Positions 14,846 through 23,500 of a stretch of 64,000 bases of DNA are shown here, in pieces. The stretch's first letter is position 1. Every line of letters starts with the position of its first letter. The translations under genes and the position numbers were made by a program. A model generated the notes under the pieces. The model did not search any database and had not been told where the DNA came from. It saw nothing but the letters and a program-made list of their open reading frames with translations. Source of the stretch: Marinitoga aeolica (GTDB lineage: Bacteria; Thermotogota; Thermotogae; Petrotogales; Petrotogaceae); contig NZ_CP069362.1 in assembly GCF_029910535.1 (NCBI RefSeq), positions 682,001 through 746,000 on the forward strand, in the 5' to 3' direction.

Positions 14846-15726
14846 TTATTTTCACTGAAGAGTTTATTAATCTCTCCTAATAAATTTATTAATCCTGTAT
14901 TTGGCAATGATGCCTTATTACCATCAATAATAAATACTTTTCCTTCCTTAACAGCTTTCACATCTTTGAATTGTTCAGCGTTCATAATTAAATTATATGC
15001 TCCTTTATCACCAGGATAATAAGCTGGCACTAAAATAATATCTGGATTTTCTTTAACTACAAATTCCGGTCCAATAGCAAACCAACCGTTATTCCCTGTA
15101 TAAGGTGCTGTTATATTAATCCCACCAGCATATGCAATTATTTCGTTTAAATACGAACCTGTTCCACAAGTCCACATTTGTGAAACACTACCATATGCAG
15201 ATAAATAAATAACTCTTGGTTTTTCTTTCCATGAAAATGTATTTTTTGCAATATTCAACATTCTTGTTCTTAATTTTTGAGCATAATCCTGAGCTGTTTT
15301 ATCTTTTCCTAATATAACCCCAACAAGAGATAAATCTCTAAATACTTCATTTAATGTTGTAGCATTTAAAACGAAGGCTTTAATACCAAATTTTTCTAAT
15401 TTGGAAATTTCTCCTTCTTGAAATCCACCAGTTAATAATACAACATCTGGATTTAAAGAAATTATTTTTTCTACATTCAAAGGAACCATATTACCTATTT
15501 TTTCTACATCTGTTATATAAGAATCAAAATTTGTTACTCCAACAACTTTTTCCTTTGCACCAAGTTTTACTATAAAATCGGAAATAGCTGGTGCTGCAAC
15601 CACAATTCTCCCAACTTCCTTATCAAATGTAACAATTCTTCCCAAATCATCAACTAATGTAACCGGTTTAAATGCAAATACGGATAAAGTTAATACCAAT
15701 AATACTGCCAGAAATACCTTTTTCAT
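14842..15726 (-). CDS. btuF: Cobalamin-binding periplasmic protein BtuF-like
   Basis: 294 residues. A Sec signal peptide covers about 1-19 (VFLAVLLVLTLSVFAF), with no lipobox. The body is a PBP class III protein: DDLGRIVTFDKEVGRIVVAAPA, VVGVTNFDSY, LNPDVVLLTGG and a long connecting helix. Directly downstream of the cobalamin riboswitch, and coupled to btuC by a four-base overlap. In a single-membrane or toga-type cell it acts outside the cytoplasmic membrane. Confidence 0.9.
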   Translation of the reverse strand: MKKVFLAVLLVLTLSVFAFKPVTLVDDLGRIVTFDKEVGRIVVAAPAISDFIVKLGAKEKVVGVTNFDSYITDVEKIGNMVPLNVEKIISLNPDVVLLTGGFQEGEISKLEKFGIKAFVLNATTLNEVFRDLSLVGVILGKDKTAQDYAQKLRTRMLNIAKNTFSWKEKPRVIYLSAYGSVSQMWTCGTGSYLNEIIAYAGGINITAPYTGNNGWFAIGPEFVVKENPDIILVPAYYPGDKGAYNLIMNAEQFKDVKAVKEGKVFIIDGNKASLPNTGLINLLGEINKLFSENK

Positions 15727-15756
15727 TAAAAATCCCTCCTATATAAAATCTATTTT

Positions 15757-15781
15757 CCATCTTCTTTTCGCGAGAAGATGG
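15757..15781 (-). promoter_or_regulatory. Hairpin between the cobalamin aptamer and btuF
   Basis: CCATCTTCT/AGAAGATGG, a 9-bp stem with a seven-base loop, follows the aptamer and precedes the AGGAGGG ribosome site. No T-run follows on the minus strand, so it is not a standard terminator. It may be part of a translational expression platform. Confidence 0.55.
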
Positions 15782-15788
15782 AACAAAT

Positions 15789-15940
15789 CCCTTTAAAGTA
15801 GGTCTCCCGGCTTGTGGTTCATCCTACTTCCAGCGCCTTCCCAGAGAAATGTTTCCAGTGGCTTAGTGCTGGTTTCGTCCCCACTCACGGTGGCGCGACC
15901 GCAACGGATTTTCACCGTTTTCCCTTACACTTTAAAGGAA
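15789..15940 (-). ncRNA. Cobalamin (adenosylcobalamin) riboswitch aptamer
   Basis: Minus-strand conserved blocks are all present in order: the GGTGAAAATCCG loop, GCCACTG, CTGGGAAGGCGC (B12 box), GATGAACCACAAGCCGGGA and GAGACCTACTT. The closing stem P1 pairs 15929-15940 with 15790-15801. It sits in the 5' UTR of btuFCD and identifies the transporter's substrate. Confidence 0.96.
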
Positions 15941-15962
15941 TTTTTATTTAATTGTCAGTGAT

Positions 15963-15991
15963 ATTATATCATGATCACTATAATATTTCAA
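15963..15991 (-). promoter_or_regulatory. btuFCD promoter
   Basis: Minus-strand TTGAAA (15986-15991) and TATAAT (15963-15968) with a 17-base spacer, just upstream of the riboswitch. Confidence 0.8.
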
Positions 15992-16001
15992 ATAAAAATT
16001 A

Positions 16002-16010
16002 TGATATAAT
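16002..16010 (+). promoter_or_regulatory. Extended -10 element for the HEPN/MNT pair
   Basis: TG-A-TATAAT (16002-16010). The predicted start is only about 12 bases before the HEPN start codon, so the leader is little more than the ribosome site GGAGGT. Confidence 0.55.
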
Positions 16011-16028
16011 CGTAATGGAGGTGTGAAA

Positions 16029-16445
16029 ATGAAAGATATTAGATGGATTCAAAGATTTCAAAATCTCAAAAAGGCTTTTCAACAATTAAAAAATGCTGTA
16101 GAATTAGCAAAAACGAGAGAATTATCAATTTTGGAAAAACAAGGATTAATTCAAAGTTTTGAATATACACATGAATTAGCTTGGAAAACCTTCAAGGATT
16201 TTTTTAATGAAAAGGGCATTTTTAATATATATGGTTCTAAAGATTCTACAAGAGAGGCATTTAAAAATGGGTTAATAAATAATGGAGATGTATGGATGCA
16301 AATGATTTTAAGCAGAAACTTAAGCAGTCATACATACGATGAAAAAACTGCCGAAGAAATAGTTTCACAAATAATAAATAAATATTATAGTGAATTTGAA
16401 ATATTGATAAATAGATTAGAAAAATTAAAGGAAGAATTTTTATGA
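16029..16445 (+). CDS. HEPN-domain protein, HI0074 / nucleotidyltransferase substrate-binding family
   Basis: 138 residues, all helical. It matches the HI0074 family, partner of minimal nucleotidyltransferases. The conserved stretch IQSFEYTHELAWKTFKDFF and an R-x4-H motif (RNLSSH, the HEPN RNase signature) are visible. The ATG at 16029, seven bases after GGAGG, is preferred over the GTG at 16023, which touches the Shine-Dalgarno. Overlaps the MNT gene by four bases. MNT/HEPN pairs work as toxin-antitoxin modules in other bacteria, with the MNT protein AMPylating the HEPN toxin; that role is plausible here but not shown. Confidence 0.87.
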   Translation: MKDIRWIQRFQNLKKAFQQLKNAVELAKTRELSILEKQGLIQSFEYTHELAWKTFKDFFNEKGIFNIYGSKDSTREAFKNGLINNGDVWMQMILSRNLSSHTYDEKTAEEIVSQIINKYYSEFEILINRLEKLKEEFL

Positions 16446-16756
16446 ATTTTGGATTAGATGATTCTACTATAAAAAAAATTATAAATATACTATCAAAAAA
16501 CAAAAAAATAAGTAAAGCTGTTATATTCGGATCCAGAGCAAAGGGAAATTATAAAAATGGATCAGATATTGATATTGCACTTTTTGGTGAATATTTGGAT
16601 ATACAAGATATTTATAATATCCATTTATTAATTGAAGAATTATTTTTGCCATATACATTTGATATTGTCATTTTTGATAATATTAAAAATGAGGAGTTAA
16701 AAGAGCATATTAAAAGAGTTGGAAAAACTATATATAAAAAGAATCCCCGGGAATAA
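16442..16756 (+). CDS. Minimal nucleotidyltransferase (MNT domain)
   Basis: 104 residues. The polymerase-beta-type active site is FGSRAKGNYKNGSDIDIALF, with the G-S motif and the first two catalytic aspartates; a third acidic residue is in FDIVIFD. The start is coupled to the HEPN stop (ATGA). Together they form the usual two-gene MNT/HEPN unit. The end overlaps the terminator of the convergent gene. Confidence 0.9.
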   Translation: MNFGLDDSTIKKIINILSKNKKISKAVIFGSRAKGNYKNGSDIDIALFGEYLDIQDIYNIHLLIEELFLPYTFDIVIFDNIKNEELKEHIKRVGKTIYKKNPRE

Positions 16757-16767
16757 ATCCCGGGGAT
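16735..16767 (-). terminator. Terminator of the cohesin/propeller lipoprotein gene
   Basis: A 10-bp GC-rich stem ATCCCCGGGA/TCCCGGGGAT (16743-16752, 16758-16767), followed on the minus strand by a T-rich tract ending TTCTTTTT. Confidence 0.85.
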
Positions 16768-16785
16768 AGTCTTATCAAAATAAAA

Positions 16786-19700
16786 TTAATTTGCAGCTAT
16801 ACCTCCAACTAAATTATACCAATTTAAGTCATTATCGGGACTATTTGCAAAAGCATTTACTCCAAAGTCAAAATTATTTGTTGATTGTCTATATGTGAAT
16901 ATTACTATACCATTTGAGGAATCTGCTAATACAGCTTTATCTGCCCATGCTGTAGCATCATTGTAAGGAATTACATTCATTGCTGATCCCTGTGTATCAT
17001 ACATATCAATAATCTTATTATTATCTGAATCGCCATCCGGATATCTTCCATCAGAGTTATCTAAATTTGTTAAATTAGCCGGATCAACCTGGAATGATAC
17101 AATACCTTTATTGCCCGCTGCTATTAAATAGTAATCAAATCCACCATTTGAGGCCACATATTTTGCACCAGTTATCATAGCATCTTCAAATCTTACAGCA
17201 TATTTATCAGATGTAGTATTAGCATCTGTTGGACCATCTTCACTAAACTTTCCATTTGCTGTATTATATTCTTTTAATACAAATCCCGCACTTCCATCTG
17301 CTATTACAACAAAATCTGAAGTATTTGATAATTCAACTGAGAATGCATAACCATCAGTATCATATCTTTCTACAAATGTTAATGCATTTTCTGCAGCATA
17401 TGTTAATGATCCAACTCCATCATCGCCAAGAGCTGCAAAAATTATATTGTTTGTTGTATCAATTGCTAAATCTACAACTACTTTTCCGTCAACACTTATA
17501 TTTGAGTCATATTGCGGGTTACCACTTGAAGATATATTAATAATTGCAATACCTTTTGAACTATCTGCAACATATAAATATGTACCAGCCGTTTCAGATG
17601 GTAATAATGCATAAGCATAACCATCGGTATCAACATAATTATTTGTCAAAGCTGGAGTATCAGCTGTACCACTAACACTGCCATCATCAAGAACATTTCC
17701 ATCAGCATCACTATCTAAATCAATAACAGAAACTCCTGCTGCACCATCTGCAACATATAAATACCTGCTTCCATCAAACCATACATCTTCCGCTGAACCT
17801 CTTGTCTGAATAACAGCTACAATACTACCATCATTTTTCAATATTCTAACTCCACCGGATTTATCAGCTACAATTATTGCAACTTCATTAGCTTCACCAG
17901 CAACTCCACTTTCATTGTAGTCGGTTTGTATTACAATACTTTTTCTTGCATTTATTCCTACTAAACTATTTGCATTTGCCGCATCTACATCATATGGTGC
18001 TTTATCAAGTAGAATACTTAAATTAGAATCCATTTTTACTAAACCATTAACTCCATCAAATACATATAATGTTGAACCATCAATGTCCAATGAATTAGCA
18101 TAACCATTTGTTCCTCTAACTCCAACATATGAAAGATCTGATTTCTTTAATTTAACTACTCCCATTGTTCCATCAGCTACAAATAATGCATCATCAATTG
18201 ATGAATATACAACATCTTCTGCATAACCAGGAGTATCAAATGAGTATAATGCTACAGGATTATTTTCGTCTGTTACATCATATTTAATTACTCCTTTATC
18301 TTTCGCTGTCGCATAAATATATTTTTTGCTTCCATCTGATTCAAATGCGATACTATTAATATCAACATTATTTGAATTACTATCTGTATTAATGCTTGTT
18401 ATCAGTGTAGGATTTGAATAGCTGGATATATCTAATATAATTAATCCATCTGTACCACCTGCTAAATATGCAACTGTTCCATCGTATGTTATATCATATA
18501 CTTTATCATTCCCAGAATAACTTCCCATTAATTGATAATCGGTATCTCTTGCTCCACCATTTTCAAATGTAGCTTTTACTATTTTTAAACCTGCATCTTC
18601 TACTGCAGCTAAAATATAATATGAACCACTATCTTCTTTTACTTTTAATTTTCTTGTTATTCCTCCAAGAGATATTTTACCATTATCAATATCTGTATTA
18701 TCTGTTTCTGGAGCTCCTGCATTTAAATGATAAGAAACAATACCTTCACTACCATCCGCAACTAATAAGTATTCTTCTGGTGTTGTTGTTGTTACTTTTG
18801 CAATGTCATAAGCATATCCATCTGTATCCTGAGTTTGCGCTTGATCCATATTATTTGCATAGTTTGCATTAAATATGAATATTCCTTCGTACCCACCAGC
18901 AGCATATACTTTACTTACAGGATTAATACTAAAGCTTCTTATAGAGTCTGATTCTCGTGTTCCTCCTTTAGGATCTTTTGCTACAACCTTCCAATAATAA
19001 GTTACACCAGTTTGACTAAATGAATCACTATAAGAATTTGTAGTTAAACCACTTTTATATAATGTTGTCGGATTAGGATTAGTATCAAGATATAGGTCAT
19101 ATGTAACGGCATCACCATCTGGGTCTGTTGCTGCTGCCCATGCAAAATTAACTGGTGCATTGGCTGCAAATGCTGCTGCATCAGCTGGCCCTGTTAAATC
19201 AAATGATCCTGGAGGTGTATTTAATTCAGGTTTTGTTTTATTATAATTTCTTGAGAAAATTATAAAATCGTATAAGTCTATTTTTCCATCTGGAAATGAT
19301 ATGCTATATATATTATTATTCTGCCAATCACCAACAGGCGCTATTTCAGAAGGGTATATATCAAAATTTGAATCATAATTAACATCTCCTATTTGAGAAC
19401 CATAATGATCTAAAAAGGCTATGAAATCATTAATATCAACTACTTTATCTTTTGATAAACCTCTTGCTGTATCTTCAAAATCTCCTAAAAGTTTTGGATT
19501 ATATATTGTTATTTCACCAGGATGTTTGTCAACACTTACTTCTTGTAATGCGTTGTTAAGCAAAGAAGCATCTACTGTAACTGTTAATGTTTTTTTAGGA
19601 TCCACATTCAAAGCTCTCCAATAAACTTTTACAATATCACTTGAAGCCATTGTAATTTCTTCCCCATTTATTGTTGCAAAATCAACTATTAATTTACCAG

Positions 19701-20340
19701 GGTTTGATTTATCAACAGATGCTTTATTTACATTACTTAACAATACATCTACACCATCACCATCAGTTCCTTTATTTTCGATTTCCATAAAATTTTCATC
19801 ATAATTGAAAACTATTCTAAATGCTTCTACACCGGATATATTCTCCGCATGAATAATAGACCATGTTGAGTCATTAGTTAAAACATTTGTTGCATCAGAA
19901 ACACTTAGACCATCTGAATAAGGTGCTGTTGCTTTTGTTATTATTCTGTTATTTTGTTCATCCAACAATGCTGCTTTAGTTACAATTTGCGTTTTTTCTA
20001 CATTTAAATAATTTCTTTTTACTGAAAATAGTTTTTCACCCTTAACTATATCTTTTTGTGCTCTTGAAAACATCAATACTGTTTTGTTAGGATAATTTTT
20101 CACCAACATTAATGATGTGTTTTTGTCATAAATAAATGCATCTTTTGGTATATTTGCGTTAAATTCTACTTCTACAGCTGATGCATTTACCTTTGAATAA
20201 AAATCATAATTGGTAGCTAAATCTACACTTATATGATTTGTATTCAACATTTCTACTGGAACTGTTTTAAAGCATCCTACCAAAACAAATGCAACAAACA
20301 GCAAAATCCCCATAAATAATAATCCCTTTTTGTTCCGCAT
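16786..20340 (-). CDS. Large lipoprotein with cohesin-like, dockerin-like, FnIII-like and LVIVD-type beta-propeller repeats
   Basis: 1184 residues. The lipoprotein signal has lipobox LVGC, modified cysteine near residue 23. Domains in order: an unassigned beta domain (about 30-150), a cohesin-like fold (about 155-290, SGVEAFRIVFNYDENFMEI), a dockerin-like pair of calcium loops (about 295-380; DKVVDINDFIAFLDHYG and DGKIDLYDFIIFSRNY), one FnIII-like domain with the DPDGDAVTYDLYL motif, then about 12 repeats of the form YVADGxxGVxVI to the C-terminus. Such repeats (LVIVD type) build beta-propellers. It is exported and surface-anchored. Enzymatic activity is not evident; binding or envelope structure is more likely. 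Confidence 0.8.
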   Translation of the reverse strand: MRNKKGLLFMGILLFVAFVLVGCFKTVPVEMLNTNHISVDLATNYDFYSKVNASAVEVEFNANIPKDAFIYDKNTSLMLVKNYPNKTVLMFSRAQKDIVKGEKLFSVKRNYLNVEKTQIVTKAALLDEQNNRIITKATAPYSDGLSVSDATNVLTNDSTWSIIHAENISGVEAFRIVFNYDENFMEIENKGTDGDGVDVLLSNVNKASVDKSNPGKLIVDFATINGEEITMASSDIVKVYWRALNVDPKKTLTVTVDASLLNNALQEVSVDKHPGEITIYNPKLLGDFEDTARGLSKDKVVDINDFIAFLDHYGSQIGDVNYDSNFDIYPSEIAPVGDWQNNNIYSISFPDGKIDLYDFIIFSRNYNKTKPELNTPPGSFDLTGPADAAAFAANAPVNFAWAAATDPDGDAVTYDLYLDTNPNPTTLYKSGLTTNSYSDSFSQTGVTYYWKVVAKDPKGGTRESDSIRSFSINPVSKVYAAGGYEGIFIFNANYANNMDQAQTQDTDGYAYDIAKVTTTTPEEYLLVADGSEGIVSYHLNAGAPETDNTDIDNGKISLGGITRKLKVKEDSGSYYILAAVEDAGLKIVKATFENGGARDTDYQLMGSYSGNDKVYDITYDGTVAYLAGGTDGLIILDISSYSNPTLITSINTDSNSNNVDINSIAFESDGSKKYIYATAKDKGVIKYDVTDENNPVALYSFDTPGYAEDVVYSSIDDALFVADGTMGVVKLKKSDLSYVGVRGTNGYANSLDIDGSTLYVFDGVNGLVKMDSNLSILLDKAPYDVDAANANSLVGINARKSIVIQTDYNESGVAGEANEVAIIVADKSGGVRILKNDGSIVAVIQTRGSAEDVWFDGSRYLYVADGAAGVSVIDLDSDADGNVLDDGSVSGTADTPALTNNYVDTDGYAYALLPSETAGTYLYVADSSKGIAIINISSSGNPQYDSNISVDGKVVVDLAIDTTNNIIFAALGDDGVGSLTYAAENALTFVERYDTDGYAFSVELSNTSDFVVIADGSAGFVLKEYNTANGKFSEDGPTDANTTSDKYAVRFEDAMITGAKYVASNGGFDYYLIAAGNKGIVSFQVDPANLTNLDNSDGRYPDGDSDNNKIIDMYDTQGSAMNVIPYNDATAWADKAVLADSSNGIVIFTYRQSTNNFDFGVNAFANSPDNDLNWYNLVGGIAAN

Positions 20341-20475
20341 ATTGTCACCTCCATATATTAATTTTCTGCAATTATAACATCGGCCATTTTAAAAAATACT
20401 TTATTATTTTTTTAAACTTTATTTATTATTAGATTAATCTTATTTGTTTAGACTATATAATCTTTTTTATTGTTC

Positions 20476-20516
20476 AAAAAAACAAGGCCATGCCCTTAAA
20501 AAGAAGCACAGCCTTA
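20476..20516 (-). terminator. Terminator of the FnIII/cohesin lipoprotein gene
   Basis: A 10-bp stem with wobble pairs, AAGGCTGTGC and GGCATGGCCTT, is followed by a run of seven T on the minus strand, just beyond the stop at 20523. Confidence 0.7.
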
Positions 20517-20522
20517 TTTTTA

Positions 20523-23500
20523 TTATTGTATTGTTATTATTCCAACATCACTAATATCAACATTTAATTCATTACCACTTGAATCTACAATTTTAGTATT
20601 TGAGGTAAATTTAATTTCTGTATTTCCACTACTTCCTATTGCAGTAAAAGTTATTTTTAAAATATCGCTATTATTGATATTAAATGGTGAAAAAGATAAT
20701 GTTGTTACTTTTATTTTTCCATTATTTATATTAATTATTAAACTCCTTCCCTGTAATTCTCCAATCGCCTGAATATTATTTTGTGATACTGTCAATTTTG
20801 TTTTGTCATAACTTATTTCAATATCGAAAGCCTGAACATTTTCCAATTTTTGCCCGTGAATAATTAAATCTCCCTGACTTCCAGATTGTATTGTAGCATC
20901 TTTAAAATATAATTTTGGTGTTAATGGCCCTATTGATTCTTTTATTGTAAATGAATATATATCACTTGTACTTTCACCACCTTTACCATCTTTTGCCACT
21001 ACTTTCCAATAGTATGTTACCCCTAATTCCAATCCAGAAACAGCTAAAGATGTATTTTTCACATTAGTTTTATATGGAGTATTTAAATTTTGAGTTTTAT
21101 CAAGATAAATGTCATATGTTAATGCATCTCCATCTGGATCATTTGCACTCCATCGTAATGTAATATCAGGTTCCACATCTATAGAATTATTTGCAGGTGA
21201 TAATAATATTGGTTTAGATGGTGGATTATTTATTACTGAAGCTGTATTAAATGAATATACATCACTTGATGTTTCTCCGCCTTTACCATCTTTTGCTACA
21301 ATTTTCCAATAATATGTTTCTCCAGGTTCCAATATAATACTATATGACGTTCCATCATAGCCAATTTCCTTTGGAGTTGATAATATAGGTTCTTTTTCAA
21401 TATATATATCATATGTTAAAGAATCTCCATCTGGATCAGAACATGACCATTTCAAACTCGCGTTTATAGGTACATTTTCACTATTATTTACTGGTTCTAA
21501 TAATGTTGGTTTAAGAGGTGGATTATTTTCACCAATAACTTCTTTAACTGTAAAACTCCATAAATCACTTCTTGAAATATTCCCATAACTATCATGTGCT
21601 TTAATATACCAATAATATGTTCCTGGTTTCAAATTTGATATTTTATATTCTTTTTTTGTAAGTTTTTGCGCTTTCAATTCTTGATTCAAATTATTTCCAA
21701 AGTATACATCATAATATACCGCATCTCCATCTGGATCAGAAGATTCCCAGGATAATGTTACTGTAGATAAAGCTATTTCGCCTTTATCCTGCGGATAAGG
21801 ATTATACGGTTTTAATGGTGGCCTATTAGAAGGCATTGTTATATTTTTATTTATGTTTCCTGTATGTTTTTTATCTCCTAAATATATTGGCCAGGAAGTA
21901 TCTCTCAAATTTCGTGCTTCGCCATATATTCCATATAAAAAACCATCTGTTGTTCCAAAAATAATAACACCATTAGCATCTATATTTGGAGAATATTTTA
22001 TTTTATTATAAAGTGTATACCATTCTAATTCACCATTATAAACTATAAATTTATTTTTTGTAGTAATATATTTCGCATTTTCCATCAAGATAAGAGAATA
22101 TGGAATATCCTTTAATTCAATTTTCTCCATATAATCGCTTAAATAATAATACTTATACAAATTTCCTTCCACTGTTTCGAAAATTATGGAATTATCATTA
22201 TCTATCAATATACTTCCTCTTATTTCTTCACCTATATATTTATCAAAAATTATTCTACCATATTTATTAATAGAATATATTTTGTTTTCACCCGTAGCAA
22301 AATAAACATTTTCATTCCCATCCATTGATAATCTGGAAGATATAGCCTTTGAAAATCCTTTTTTAAATTTAACATTTCCATTTAAATCTAAACCATATAA
22401 ATAATTATTCATAGCAAAATAAATATTACTTTCTTTATCTATTACAATATTTGAAGTAGGATTCCCTTTTAATTCTTTTTTCCATATTTCATTTCCATAT
22501 GCTCCAAATTTATATATAGTACCTATCGAAGTAATTACATATATTTCTCCATTACTACCAAGTGAAACGGGATAATCTATTGCCCCATCCAAATTTATTT
22601 TATCAGATAGTGTTCCATCAGAATTGATAATATATAATTCTCCATTTTCATTCCCAATAATAACCTGATTTAACGGATTTAACACAACAGAGCTTTTTAC
22701 AAATCCATCTGTATTATACTTCCACAATTTCTCCCCTGAAGAATTATATGCATAAACGGAACCAGAACTTGTTGAAAAATATATTATATTTTCATCTGAT
22801 ATTGCTGGAGAATATATAGTTGATCCTTCAACTTTAATTTTAAACTTTTCTTCAGCTGGCGCAGGAATGGTATTGAAACTGTATATACTGCTTTCTGATT
22901 CTAATTCGCCATCATTTGCAATAACTTTCCAATAATATCTTTTACCATTTTCTAAATTAATTTCATATGATGTTGCATTTGTCGTAGTAATTAAATTCAA
23001 ATTGTCATCTTCACCTAAATATATTTTATATGTCAAATCATCATCTTCGGGATCCTCACATTCCCAGGTTAATAGAATATGCTTGGGGATTTCTATACTC
23101 TGATTTTGTGGATAGGTTAATTCAGGTTTTTCAGGTTCAGTATTATTTCTTATATATGAATTTCTATTTTTATAAATATTTTTTCCAAAAACTGGCCAAA
23201 AAACATTTAATATATTTTTATCTTCGAGTGAAACAGAATATAACTTATCGTTAGAAGCAAAATATATTAGACCATCATTTAACAAAATATCTGTTTTTAT
23301 TTCTCCAAAATTCTTTAATATTATTTTATTTTCATTTTGAATTACACTATCGTTTGACACCACAATTAAATTTTTATTTTCAGTTATTAATAATGTTTTC
23401 GAATAAATATCATTCAAAACAGAGGTATTTATTAAATTACCTTTTTTATCTATTTTAAATATCTTATTTTTCCCAGCTGCATATAAATTTTCACCATCAT

